Of a stretch of 64,000 bases of DNA, positions 17,203 to 25,985 are shown piece after piece (positions within the stretch are counted from its first letter, which is position 1; every line of letters starts with the position of its first letter). A model generated the notes under the pieces. That model worked only from the letters and a program-made list of their open reading frames with translations, ran no database searches and was not told the DNA's origin. A program made the position numbers and the translations under genes. The DNA comes from Sanguibacter keddieii DSM 10542 (lineage in GTDB: Bacteria > Actinomycetota > Actinomycetes > Actinomycetales > Cellulomonadaceae): the NCBI RefSeq assembly GCF_000024925.1, contig NC_013521.1, positions 1,550,001 to 1,614,000 on the forward strand, read 5' to 3'.

Positions 17203-18495
17203 GTGCCACACACCCACGAACGCGACACCGCCGAGTCCGGCTACACGCAGGCCGACCGTCTGCGGTGGGTCGACGAGGCTCCCAAGAGCAAGGCGCGGAC
17301 CCCCTTCGAGCGGGACCGCGCGCGCATCGTGCACTCCTCGGCGCTGCGCCGCCTCGGGGCCAAGACTCAGGTCCTCGGCCCGGCGTCTGACGACTTCATC
17401 CGCACCCGCCTGACCCACACCCTCGAGGTCGCGCAGGTGGGTCGCGAGCTCGGCAAGGCGCTCGGCTGCGACCCCGACGTGGTCGACACCGCCTGCCTGG
17501 CGCACGACCTCGGGCACCCGCCCTTCGGGCACAACGGCGAGCGCGCCCTCGCCGAGATCGCCAAGGACATCGGCGGCTTCGAGGGCAACGCCCAGACCCT
17601 GCGCCTGCTCACCCGCCTCGAGGGCAAGGTCTTCGCCGACGACGGCCGCGCCGTCGGCCTCAACCTCACCCGTGCGAGCCTCGACGCGTCGGTCAAGTAC
17701 CCGTGGGCGTACCGGCAGGGCCCGCTGCGCCTCGACGGTCGCCCCACCCACAAGTTCGGCGTCTACGCCGACGACATGCCCGTCTTCGAGTGGCTGCGCG
17801 ACGGCGCCCCCGAGGGCGTCAAGTGCCTGGAGGCGCAGGTCATGGACCTCGCCGACGACATCTCGTACTCCGTGCACGACGTCGAGGACGGCATCGTCGG
17901 CGGACGCTTCGACCTCAAGATCCTCGAGGGCGACGAGGAGCGCGCCCGCGTGATCGACGCCGTGCAGACCTGGTACGGCCACCTCGTCTCGCCCGACGGC
18001 CTCCGCGACGCCATCGAGCGCCTCGACGACGCCGGCCTGCTGGTCCAGGGCTTCGACGGGTCGCGGCGCGCCCTCGCCACCCTCAAGGACACCACCAGCC
18101 AGCTCATCGGCCGGTTCGCCAAGGCCGCCGAGCGCGCCACCCGCGCGCAGTACGGCGACGGCCCGCTCACCCGGTACGCGGCGATGCTCATCGTCCCCGA
18201 GGAGACCCTCGCCGAGATCCTCGTCCTCAAGGGCCTCGCCGTCGCCTACATCATGGCGCCGCGCGAGGGAGAGCCCCTCTACATCCGTCAGCGCGAGCTC
18301 GTCGCCGACCTCGTCGAGGTCCTCAGCGACCGCGCCCCGATCGCCCTCGAGCCGTCGTTCGCGATCGACTGGAAGGAGGCCGAGGACGACGCCGCCCGCC
18401 TGCGTGTCGTCGTCGACCAGGTGGCCTCCCTCACCGACGTCTCAGCCGCCCAGTGGCACGCCCGCCTCGTCCAGCCGGGCAAGCTCGACGTCTGA
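17203..18495 (+). CDS. dgt: Deoxyguanosinetriphosphate triphosphohydrolase (dGTPase)
   Basis: Hydrolyses dGTP (and other dNTPs in some members) to deoxynucleoside and triphosphate; 430 residues. HD-domain metal ligands are visible: His72 ('TRLTHTLEVAQ'), His101-Asp102 ('LAHDLGHPPFGHNGE') and a later Asp in 'DLADDISYSVHDVEDG'. The opening 'FERDRARIVHSSALRRLGAKTQV' is the family's conserved nucleotide-binding start. The start is the GTG at 17203 with the -10 directly upstream, so the mRNA is probably leaderless. In other actinobacteria dgt is next to dnaG; here dnaG lies 7.8 kb downstream. Confidence 0.95.
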   Translation: MPHTHERDTAESGYTQADRLRWVDEAPKSKARTPFERDRARIVHSSALRRLGAKTQVLGPASDDFIRTRLTHTLEVAQVGRELGKALGCDPDVVDTACLAHDLGHPPFGHNGERALAEIAKDIGGFEGNAQTLRLLTRLEGKVFADDGRAVGLNLTRASLDASVKYPWAYRQGPLRLDGRPTHKFGVYADDMPVFEWLRDGAPEGVKCLEAQVMDLADDISYSVHDVEDGIVGGRFDLKILEGDEERARVIDAVQTWYGHLVSPDGLRDAIERLDDAGLLVQGFDGSRRALATLKDTTSQLIGRFAKAAERATRAQYGDGPLTRYAAMLIVPEETLAEILVLKGLAVAYIMAPREGEPLYIRQRELVADLVEVLSDRAPIALEPSFAIDWKEAEDDAARLRVVVDQVASLTDVSAAQWHARLVQPGKLDV

Positions 18496-18568
18496 CCTCG
18501 ATCTGCGTGGACGAATCTCGCCCGTCCGGGAATGTACGGGGTAGACCACCCCACGACCGGAGGCAGAC

Positions 18569-19108
18569 ATGCAGATCGACGACCTGGACACCTTCCTTGA
18601 GGACGCCGACCCGGCAGGCGACCTGACCCCGGACGAACGCCGGCAGGTCGCGGCGATGGCGGCCCGCTCGGCGCCCGCCCGCAGGCGTCGTCCCGCACGC
18701 CCTGTCGCCGCGGCGGCGATCGCGGCGTCCCTCCTCGGGGTAGGCGCCGTCGCCGCAGCGGCTGCGGGCAGCCAGTGGTCTCCCTGGGCGCAGGACGACC
18801 CGCTCGTCTCGATCAGCTACGTACCGCCGAGCGGTGCGACGTGCGAGCTCCGCTTCGGCAACCTCACGGCGGTCTCCGAGGAGTTCGGCGAGGTGATCCG
18901 TGACACGGTCGCCAGCACCCGCCTCACGGACGCCGACGTCGCGGCAGCCTTGGAGCACCACGACGTGCCGCACGACTTCTTCCCCGAGGACAAGGGCTAC
19001 GACATCGGGGTCTCCATGGCACTCCAGCTGCGGATCCGTGCAGCGTTGGAGGCGCACGGCATCCTCGGGCAGTCGGCGAGCTACGAGTCCGAGCTCGTCT
19101 GCTCATGA
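18569..19108 (+). CDS. Membrane-anchored protein paired with an ECF sigma factor
   Basis: A 179-residue protein with one membrane helix at about 50-68 ('PVAAAAIAASLLGVGAVAAAAA'). The cytosolic N-terminus is acidic then Arg-rich, and the extracytoplasmic domain has two Cys (in 'ATCELRF' and the final 'LVCS'). Its stop overlaps the sigma-factor start (ATGA), so the two proteins are coupled. Topology and context suggest an anti-sigma factor or signal sensor, but the zinc anti-sigma HxxxCxxC motif is absent and I recognise no family. The start has GGAGG 7 nt upstream. Confidence 0.65.
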   Translation: MQIDDLDTFLEDADPAGDLTPDERRQVAAMAARSAPARRRRPARPVAAAAIAASLLGVGAVAAAAAGSQWSPWAQDDPLVSISYVPPSGATCELRFGNLTAVSEEFGEVIRDTVASTRLTDADVAAALEHHDVPHDFFPEDKGYDIGVSMALQLRIRAALEAHGILGQSASYESELVCS

Positions 19109-19602
19109 CCTCGACCAGATCCCGGCAGCTCCTCACCGCGGCGCTCGGCGAGTGCTCGGACGACCTCCTGCGCTACTTCCTCCGGCGCCTCGACCGCGAG
19201 GACGCCGCCGACGCCCTCGCGGACGTGATGACCACCGCCTGGTCCCGCGTCGACGCGCTCCCGACCGCGCCGACCGAGGCCCGCATGTGGCTGTTCGGTA
19301 TCGCCCGCAACGTCCTGCTGCACGCGCAGCGAGGGTCGTCGCGCCGGTCCCGGCTCGCTGACCGCCTCCGGTCGACCCTGGGCCAGCGGACCGCGTCGTC
19401 CGCCGACCACGGCGTCGAGATCCGCGACGCGATCGACAGGCTCGACCCGGACCTGGCCGAGCTCGTCCGGCTCGTCCACTGGGACGGGTTCTCGCTCACG
19501 GACGCCGCGGACCTGCTGGGGATCCCCGCCTCGACCGCCCGAGGGCGGTACCAGCGGGCGAAGGAGACCTTGCGCGACGTGCTCGCCCCTACGCCCCGGT
19601 GA
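19105..19602 (+). CDS. RNA polymerase ECF sigma factor (sigma-70 family)
   Basis: A 165-residue alternative sigma factor. Region 2 spans about residues 10-75 ('DDLLRYFLRRLDREDAADALADVM' and 'MWLFGIARNVLLHAQR') and region 4 about 105-162 ('LVHWDGFSLTDAADLLGIPASTARGRYQRAKETL'). It lies downstream of, and overlaps, a gene for a single-pass membrane protein; the usual order is sigma first, then anti-sigma. Its 3' end overlaps the convergent Nudix gene by 14 nt. The signal it answers is unknown. Confidence 0.88.
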   Translation: MTSTRSRQLLTAALGECSDDLLRYFLRRLDREDAADALADVMTTAWSRVDALPTAPTEARMWLFGIARNVLLHAQRGSSRRSRLADRLRSTLGQRTASSADHGVEIRDAIDRLDPDLAELVRLVHWDGFSLTDAADLLGIPASTARGRYQRAKETLRDVLAPTPR

Positions 19603-20203
19603 GGTCGGTGAGCTCGGCCAGGACTCGCGCTAACCGGCCGTGGAGCTGCGGGGGCACCTCGGCGGGCAGGGCGTCGACCGGCCACCACGCGACGTCGTCG
19701 CTCTCCTCGCTGACCACCGGGACGCTGTCCGCTGGCACGAGCGCCACGTAGCCGACGTCCCAGTGCACGGCGCAGCGCCCGAAGGCGTCGCCCAGGCCGT
19801 GGCGGTCGAGGTCGACCGGGGTGCGGCGGAGCAGCCCGAGGTCCACCAGCCCGCTCTCCTCGTGCGCCTCGCGGGCGGCCGCAGCCGCGACGTCGGAGTC
19901 GCCCGGCTCGACGTGCCCGCCGACCTGGACCCAGAACTGGCCCTTGCGGTGGAAGCAGAGCAGCACCTGCCGCAGGTCCGGGCTGAGGACGAAGGTGCTC
20001 GCCGTGAGGTGCTGCGGGGAGGCGTCGCGCGTGGCCGTGCCGCCGTCGGCGAGGTACGCCAGGTACTCGACGCGCAGCGTCGCGAGGTGCGGGGACCGGG
20101 GTGCCCACGACGCGAGCTGCTCGGCGAGGACCACGGTCCGCGGGTCGTCTCCAGGCCCAGAGGCCGTGGACGGGAGAGGGTGCGGGGCAGGCGTCTCGGT
20201 CAC
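19589..20203 (-). CDS. Nudix hydrolase
   Basis: A 204-residue hydrolase of nucleoside-diphosphate-linked compounds; substrate unknown. The Nudix box is at about residues 95-119 ('VGGHVEPGDSDVAA', then 'REAHEESGL' with the metal-binding Glu residues), in the variant with one extra residue common in actinobacteria. An N-terminal extension of about 40 residues precedes the fold. The start is the GTG at 20203; TAGTGT lies exactly 6 nt upstream and there is no Shine-Dalgarno. It converges on the sigma-factor gene with a 14-nt overlap. Confidence 0.88.
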   Translation of the reverse strand: MTETPAPHPLPSTASGPGDDPRTVVLAEQLASWAPRSPHLATLRVEYLAYLADGGTATRDASPQHLTASTFVLSPDLRQVLLCFHRKGQFWVQVGGHVEPGDSDVAAAAAREAHEESGLVDLGLLRRTPVDLDRHGLGDAFGRCAVHWDVGYVALVPADSVPVVSEESDDVAWWPVDALPAEVPPQLHGRLARVLAELTDLTGA

Positions 20204-20209
20204 CCGACG

Positions 20210-20215
20210 ACACTA
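20210..20215 (-). promoter_or_regulatory. -10 element of a leaderless Nudix transcript
   Basis: TAGTGT on the minus strand, 6 nt before the GTG start at 20203. Confidence 0.55.
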
Positions 20216-20283
20216 GCGGGCGGTCGGGACCCGTCGAGTGCCCAGCCCCAGCACGGTGCCCACCCGTCCGCCAGACTGGACCG

Positions 20284-21249
20284 ATGCACCTCACCCACCT
20301 GCCCCCGACGCCCGAGCAGCAGTGGTCCCTCGCGATCCACGCCGGAGCCGGCCCGCGACCCCGTCCGCTGACACCCGAGGAGACCGCCGGCTACGAGGCC
20401 GGCCTGCGCCGTGCCGTCGACGCCGGTCGCGCCGTCCTGCACGATGGCGGCGCCGCCCTCGACGCGGTCACCGCGGCGGTCCTCGTCCTCGAGGACGACG
20501 AGCACTTCAACGCCGGGCGCGGCGCCGCGCTCACCAGCGCAGGCACCGTGGAGCTCGACGCGGCCGTCATGTCCGGCACGGACCGCTCTGTCGGCGCCGT
20601 CACCGGGTCGACGCGTGCACGCAACCCCGTCCTCGCGGCCCGGGCCGTCAGGGAGCAGACCCGGCACGTGCTCGTCGCCGACCCCGACGCCGACCTCCTC
20701 GCCCGCTGGGGCGTGCCGACCGCACCGCAGGACTACTTCGTCACCCCGCGCCGACGAGCCCAGCTCGACGACGCCCTCGGGGCCGACGCCTCGACGCCAC
20801 GCTGGCCGGCACCCGAGTCACCCGCCCCCGGCACGGTCGTCGGCCACGGGACCGTCGGGGCCGTCGCCCGCGACAGCCAGGGCAACCTCGCCGCGGCCAC
20901 CTCGACCGGCGGCGTGACCAACCAGATGGTCGGGCGCATCGGCGACGCACCCGTCGTCGGCGCCGGGACCTACGCCGACAACAGCACCGTCGCGATCTCC
21001 TGCACCGGTATCGGGGAGTTCTTCCTCCGCGGGGTGCTCGCCCACGACGTCGCCGCCCGCATCCGCTACCGCGGAGACACCCTGCACGACGCCGTCGAGT
21101 CGGCGATCGACGAGCACCTCGTCGCGACCGGCGGGGACGGCGGGCTCATCGCCGTCGACAGCGCCGGCGGCGTGGTCCTCGGCTTCTGCTCGGCCGCGAT
21201 GTTCCGGGGATACGCGACCAGCACCTGCGAGACCGAGGTCGTCGCCTGA
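20284..21249 (+). CDS. Isoaspartyl peptidase / L-asparaginase (Ntn-hydrolase)
   Basis: Hydrolyses beta-aspartyl dipeptides and asparagine; 321 residues. It is made as a precursor that cuts itself before the catalytic threonine, Thr190 in 'GHGTVGAVARD', giving alpha and beta subunits. Other signatures are 'LAIHAGAG' at the N-terminus, 'HFNAGRGAALTSAGTVELDAAVM' and 'ATSTGGVTNQMVGRIGDAPVVGAGTYAD' after the nucleophile. The ATG at 20284 has CAGACT 6 nt upstream and no Shine-Dalgarno, so it may be leaderless. It is convergent with the monooxygenase gene. Confidence 0.92.
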   Translation: MHLTHLPPTPEQQWSLAIHAGAGPRPRPLTPEETAGYEAGLRRAVDAGRAVLHDGGAALDAVTAAVLVLEDDEHFNAGRGAALTSAGTVELDAAVMSGTDRSVGAVTGSTRARNPVLAARAVREQTRHVLVADPDADLLARWGVPTAPQDYFVTPRRRAQLDDALGADASTPRWPAPESPAPGTVVGHGTVGAVARDSQGNLAAATSTGGVTNQMVGRIGDAPVVGAGTYADNSTVAISCTGIGEFFLRGVLAHDVAARIRYRGDTLHDAVESAIDEHLVATGGDGGLIAVDSAGGVVLGFCSAAMFRGYATSTCETEVVA

Positions 21250-21283
21250 GCGTCAGCCAGCAGGCACTGAAGGCCTCAGACGG

Positions 21284-22801
21284 TCACCCCGCCGCAGCGA
21301 GCCCGTACCCGTCCGGGTCGAAGCGCCCGTAGCGCTCGCGGAAGGTGAAGGCGAAGTCTGGCCACAGCAGCGTGAGGCGGCCGTTGCGGTCGTCGCGGTA
21401 CCAGCTGGTGCAGCCTCCGGTGCGCCACACCGTGCCGGCGCCGGCCTCGTCGAGCCACGCGGAGTACGACTCCTCGGCCTCGCGGGTCGCCTCGACCACG
21501 CCGTGCGACCGGACGTGGTCGAGGGCCCCGAGGACGTGCTCGATCTGCGTCTCGATCATGAACACCGCGGAGTTGTGCCCGAGGCTGGCCTGCGGGCCGT
21601 TGATGACGAACAGGTTCGGGAACCCGTGCACGCTGGTCGAGGCGTAGGCGCTCATGCCCGTGATCCACTGCTCGGCCAGGGTGCTGCCGTCCCGGCCGAC
21701 CACCTGCTCGGCCCACGGCGGGCGCGTCGACACGAAGCCCGTCGCGAGGATCAGGACGTCGAGCTCGTGGGCGGTCCCGTCGGCGGCCACGACGGTGTGC
21801 CCGCGGACCTCCTCGAGCGCGGCGGGGACCACCGTCACGACGGGTGAGGCGACCGCCGGGTAGTAGTCGTCCGAGAGCAGCACGCGCTTGCAGCCGATCT
21901 CGTAGTCCGGGGTGAGCGTCTCGCGCAGCGCGGGGTCGGGGACCTGGGCGGCGAGGTGCCCGAGAGCGGTCTCGCGCAGCCGGTCGACGAACCCGGGCAC
22001 GGCGTGCCGGGCGGCCAGCCCCTGCTCCATCTCCCAGAACAGCCGCGACCGCAGGCGCTCGACGGCCCCGGGGACCCGCTCGAGGCCGCGGCGCTCGGCG
22101 TCGGAATAGGCGCGGTTCCCGCGCGGCACTACATAGGGGGCGCTCCGCTGGAACAGCACGACCTCGCCGGCGTCGCCCGCGACCTGCGGCAGGATCTGCA
22201 CGGCCGACGCCCCCGACCCGACGACGCCCACGCGAGCACCGGCCGTCACGACCGAGTGGTCCCAGCGCGCCGAGTGGAACACCGGCCCGGCGAAGGTCTC
22301 CAGCCCGCGCGCCGAAGGCAGCCGCGGCTCCGACAGCCGCCCGGCGCACACCACGAGCGCGACGCACCGGAAGACGCCTGCCGACGACGTCACGTACCAG
22401 CGGGCCTCGGCCTCGTCCCAGCGCATCGACCGCACCTCGGTGCCCAGCCGCAGGTGCGGTCCGATGCCCTCGTCCTCGACGGTCGCCTCGAGGTACTCGC
22501 GGATCTCCTCGCCCGGTGCGAACACCGCGGACCACCCTGCGCGCGGCCGGAAGGAGTACGAGTACAGGTGCGAGGGCACGTCGCACCCGACGCCGGGGTA
22601 GCTGTTGTCCCGCCAGGTCCCACCGACGCCGTCGCCACGCTCGAGCACCACGAAGTCCGTGCGCCCGGCACGCGCCAGGCGGACCGCGGTCCCGATCCCG
22701 GCGAAGCCCGCCCCGACGACGACGGTCTCGACGTCGGTCGGGGTGCCGGTGGGCGTGCCGACGTGCGGCGCGTCTGCCGTGCTCGTCGTCGGGGCGCTCA
22801 T
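21284..22801 (-). CDS. Flavin-containing Baeyer-Villiger-type monooxygenase
   Basis: A 505-residue FAD/NADPH enzyme. The first Rossmann motif is 'VVVGAGFAGIGTAVRLARAG' (FAD, from about residue 27), the second 'VGVVGSGASAVQ' (NADPH, about 191). Between them lies the Baeyer-Villiger fingerprint FxGxxxHxxxWD at residues 170-181 (Phe170, Gly172, His176, Trp180, Asp181). A late 'LILATGFVS' motif is present. It probably turns a ketone into an ester or lactone, or hydroxylates an amine. It is the last gene of a coupled operon, its ATG overlapping the hydrolase stop. An esterase-like partner next door fits ketone degradation; the substrate is unknown. Confidence 0.88.
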   Translation of the reverse strand: MSAPTTSTADAPHVGTPTGTPTDVETVVVGAGFAGIGTAVRLARAGRTDFVVLERGDGVGGTWRDNSYPGVGCDVPSHLYSYSFRPRAGWSAVFAPGEEIREYLEATVEDEGIGPHLRLGTEVRSMRWDEAEARWYVTSSAGVFRCVALVVCAGRLSEPRLPSARGLETFAGPVFHSARWDHSVVTAGARVGVVGSGASAVQILPQVAGDAGEVVLFQRSAPYVVPRGNRAYSDAERRGLERVPGAVERLRSRLFWEMEQGLAARHAVPGFVDRLRETALGHLAAQVPDPALRETLTPDYEIGCKRVLLSDDYYPAVASPVVTVVPAALEEVRGHTVVAADGTAHELDVLILATGFVSTRPPWAEQVVGRDGSTLAEQWITGMSAYASTSVHGFPNLFVINGPQASLGHNSAVFMIETQIEHVLGALDHVRSHGVVEATREAEESYSAWLDEAGAGTVWRTGGCTSWYRDDRNGRLTLLWPDFAFTFRERYGRFDPDGYGLAAAG

Positions 22802-23553
22802 ACCTGCACCGTCGGGACGGCCCCGGGGTCCACACGACCGTCCACGAAAGCCTCGACGAGCGCGAGCACCTCCGCGGGTCGCTCGGCGAGCAGCGCGTGC
22901 CCGGCGTCGAGCACCGCGTACCGGACGTCGTCGAAGGACCCGACGAGCTCCTGCGTGAGCGCGGGGGAGACGAGCGCGTCGGCGCTGCCGGCCACCACGA
23001 GCGTGGGCGTGGTCCAGGCATCGGTGCCCGGTGCCGCCTCCGCAGCGCCCGAGACGTCGAGGGAGCGGGTGGCGGCGAGGCGCGCCGTGGCCGACGGGTC
23101 GGCGGCCAGCAGCGGTGCGCCTGGCGCCGTCGTCGCCGACGGGCTGAGCAGCAGCAGCCGTGCGAGGGCGGGCAGGAGCTCGGGCGACCGCTCGCCGACG
23201 GCGAGCAGCAGGTCGAGACCTTCGCGCAGCCGCGCGTCGGGCGCCACCCACCCGCCGAGCAGCACGAGACCGCGCACCCTCGGCTCGGCCGCAGCGACCG
23301 CGGTCGCCACGAGCGCCCCGGAAGACGCGCCGACGAGGACGACCGGGCCAGCCTGGGCGCGCACCACTCCCGCGACGCGCTCGACCAGCGCTGCGAGGTC
23401 AGCAGGGTCCGCACCCTCCAGGTCGACCACGACCGCAGGCCCGCGCCGCGCCAGCATCGGCTGCACGAAGGCGTACTCCGCGCCGCCACCCGAGAACCCC
23501 GGGACGAGCACCACCGGGGTCGGGCGGGACGGCTCGGCGACGGACGAGGTCAT
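22798..23553 (-). CDS. Alpha/beta-fold hydrolase
   Basis: A 251-residue cytosolic hydrolase. The oxyanion region is 'VVLVPGFSGGG', the nucleophile elbow 'VGASSGAL' with Ser78, and the acid and base are Asp192 ('AGSADALVSP') and His219 ('LDAGHALL'), so the triad is complete. Both ends overlap neighbours by ATGA, coupling it to fbiC upstream and to the monooxygenase downstream. Together with the monooxygenase it could cleave the ester product of a Baeyer-Villiger reaction; this is inference from context. Confidence 0.85.
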   Translation of the reverse strand: MTSSVAEPSRPTPVVLVPGFSGGGAEYAFVQPMLARRGPAVVVDLEGADPADLAALVERVAGVVRAQAGPVVLVGASSGALVATAVAAAEPRVRGLVLLGGWVAPDARLREGLDLLLAVGERSPELLPALARLLLLSPSATTAPGAPLLAADPSATARLAATRSLDVSGAAEAAPGTDAWTTPTLVVAGSADALVSPALTQELVGSFDDVRYAVLDAGHALLAERPAEVLALVEAFVDGRVDPGAVPTVQV

Positions 23554-25985
23554 CGCAGGCGCGCGCCGCTGATGAGGTCGGTGCGCAGCCAGGGCTCGAC
23601 AGTGGGGTGACCGTCCCCACCGCCGGTGAGGAGGTCCGACGTGTCGGCGGCCCCGTAGTCGGTGGTGCGCTGACGCACCGGGCGCCCGATCTCGTCGGCG
23701 AGGCGCACGACGTCGGCCCGGTCCAGGGCACGGTACGCCTCCGCCCCGACCTCGGGGTCGAGGGCACCGTCGAGCAGCAGCCCACCGAGGTCGTTCGCCC
23801 CGCCCAGCAGCAGCGTCTGGCTGGTGCGCATCCCGTGCTTGGTCCACGCCGTCTGCAGGTTGTCGATCCGACCGGTGAGCACGAGGCGGGCGACCGCGTG
23901 GACCGCACGGGTCTCGCGCAGCGAGGGTCCGCCGCGCGTCCCGGTGACGGTCGGCGCGTCGTGCGGCACGAAGGGCATGGCGATCATCTCGGTGAAGCCA
24001 CCGGTCGAGTCCTGGATCGCCGCGAGGCGGCGCAGGTGCGCCAGCTGCTGCTCCGGCGTCTCGACGGAGCCGTAGACGAGCGTCGCGGTAGAGCGCAGGC
24101 CGGCGCGGTGCGCGGTGAGGATCGCGCGCTCCCACGCGTCGACCGTCAGCACCGACGGACCGCCCAGGACCTCGCGGACGTCCTGGTCGAGGACGAAGGC
24201 CCCGGTCCCGGGCACCGTGTCCACCCCGGCCGAGCGCAGCACTGCGACGTACTCGTCGAGGGTCAGCCCCTGGCGGGCCGCGCCCGCGTACAGCTCGGCC
24301 GGCCGGAAGGCGTGCAGGTGCATCTCCGGGGCCTGCGTGCGGATAGCCCGCACGAGGTCGAGGTAGTCGTAGCCCGGCTCGCCGCTCACGGCGCCCTGTG
24401 CGCAGATCTCGGTGGCCCCGAGGGCCTGCGCCTCGGCGACCAGCTCCGTGACGCGACCGACCGTGAGGCGGCTCGGCGAGAACAGCGAGGCGTCGAGGTT
24501 GCGGTTGGCCACGAAGGTCACGTCGTCGCCGACGGACTCGCGTCGCACCGCGTCGGCGAGGGCAGCGAGGGCGTCGAGGTCGGCGCCGTCGGCGGAGAGC
24601 AGGACGAGGTAGTCCGCGTCGGAGAGCCCGGCCGGGGCGTCCGTGGCACGGGACAGCACGTCGGCGACCTCGCGGCTGAGGCGAGGGCTGGCTCCGGTGC
24701 CCGCCGGGGCGTCGGGGCTCCGGGGGGTCGCCCGAGAGACGAGCACGGGCTCGAAGGGCCTGCCGACGACCTCGGCGTCCTCGACGGCCAGGAAGGTCTC
24801 CGTGTCGGTGAGCGCGTCGAGGTGCGGGCGGATGCGGTCGTCGACCCAGGTCCCGGCGTCCGCGAGGTACGGCGGGTGGGCGGTGAGACGCTCGCGCAGC
24901 TCGAATCCGGCGGTCGCAGTCAACGCTGCGAGGTCGCCGATGTGCGGCCAGGGACGCTCGGGGTTCACGTGGTCCGCGGTGAGCGGGCTGACGCCGCCCC
25001 AGTCGTCGATCCCGGCGCGGACCAGCAGGCCGAGCTCGTGCGGGTCGGTGAGGTTCGGCGGTGCCTGGACGGTCGCGTCGGGTCCCATGACCACACGGGC
25101 GACGGCCACCGCGGCGATGTACTCCTGGAGCTCGAGGTCGGAGTCGTTCTGCATCGCGGTCCGCGGCTTCGCGCGGAAGTTCTGGACGATGGTCTCCTGG
25201 ACGTGCCCGTGGCGCTCGTGCGAGGCGCGGATGGCGAAGAGCGCCTCGGCGCGCTCGGCGTCGTCCTCGCCGATGCCCAGCAGCACACCCGTGGTGAAGG
25301 GGACCTTCGAGCGGCCGGCGTCCTCGAGGACGCGCAGGCGCAGCGCCGGGTCCTTGTCCGGGGACCCGTAGTGCACCCCGCCCTTCTCGGACCACAGGCG
25401 GGTCGCGGTCGTCTCGAGCATCATGCCCATCGACGGGGCGACCGGCCGCAGGCGCTGGAGCTCGGCCCACGACATCACGCCCGGGTTGAGGTGGGGGAGC
25501 AGCCCGGTCTCCTCGAGGACCAGCACGGCCATCGCCCGCACGTACTCGAGGGTCGAGGAGTACCCGTGCTCGTCGAGCCACGCCCGAGCGGACGGCCACC
25601 GGTCCTCGGGCCGGTCGCCCAGGGTGAACAGCGCCTCCTTGCAGCCGAGCGCGGCGCCGGCCCGGGCGACCGCGAGGATGTCCTCGGGCTCCATGAACGA
25701 CTGCTCGCCCGACGCGCGCAGGCTCCCCGGGGTCTCGACGAACACGCAGTAGTGGCAACGGTCCCGGCACAGCTTGGTGAGCGGGACGAACACCTTCTTG
25801 GAGTAGGTGATGACGCCGGCGCGGCCGGCACGCTCGAGCCCCTCGTCACGGATCCGGGAGGCGAGCACCAGCAGCCGCTCGAGCTCGTCGCCGCGCGCTG
25901 CGAGGAGGAGCGTCGCGTCGTCCTGGGTGGTCGTCCCGGACTGCTCGGCCCGGGTCAGGGCCGCGTCGATCGCATCGCAGGTCAT
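23550..25985 (-). CDS. fbiC: Fused FO synthase CofG-CofH (FbiC) with degenerate CofH radical-SAM site
   Basis: FbiC normally makes the FO chromophore of cofactor F420 from tyrosine and a ribityl-uracil, with two radical-SAM domains. Here the N-terminal CofG domain is intact: 'KLCRDRCHYC' gives the CX3CX2C triad Cys73, Cys77, Cys80. The C-terminal half is clearly CofH-derived ('VGDDVTFVANRN', 'MHLHAFRPAELYAGA', 'LLGGANDLGGLLLDG', 'RPVRQRTTDYG'), but the segment that normally carries the second CX3CX2C is replaced in frame by 'LDASLFSPSR' (about residues 493-502), with no Cys left. At 811 residues it is shorter than typical FbiC. The ATG at 25985 has GGAGG upstream. It is the first gene of the operon with the hydrolase and the monooxygenase. 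Confidence 0.85.
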   Translation of the reverse strand: MTCDAIDAALTRAEQSGTTTQDDATLLLAARGDELERLLVLASRIRDEGLERAGRAGVITYSKKVFVPLTKLCRDRCHYCVFVETPGSLRASGEQSFMEPEDILAVARAGAALGCKEALFTLGDRPEDRWPSARAWLDEHGYSSTLEYVRAMAVLVLEETGLLPHLNPGVMSWAELQRLRPVAPSMGMMLETTATRLWSEKGGVHYGSPDKDPALRLRVLEDAGRSKVPFTTGVLLGIGEDDAERAEALFAIRASHERHGHVQETIVQNFRAKPRTAMQNDSDLELQEYIAAVAVARVVMGPDATVQAPPNLTDPHELGLLVRAGIDDWGGVSPLTADHVNPERPWPHIGDLAALTATAGFELRERLTAHPPYLADAGTWVDDRIRPHLDALTDTETFLAVEDAEVVGRPFEPVLVSRATPRSPDAPAGTGASPRLSREVADVLSRATDAPAGLSDADYLVLLSADGADLDALAALADAVRRESVGDDVTFVANRNLDASLFSPSRLTVGRVTELVAEAQALGATEICAQGAVSGEPGYDYLDLVRAIRTQAPEMHLHAFRPAELYAGAARQGLTLDEYVAVLRSAGVDTVPGTGAFVLDQDVREVLGGPSVLTVDAWERAILTAHRAGLRSTATLVYGSVETPEQQLAHLRRLAAIQDSTGGFTEMIAMPFVPHDAPTVTGTRGGPSLRETRAVHAVARLVLTGRIDNLQTAWTKHGMRTSQTLLLGGANDLGGLLLDGALDPEVGAEAYRALDRADVVRLADEIGRPVRQRTTDYGAADTSDLLTGGGDGHPTVEPWLRTDLISGARLR

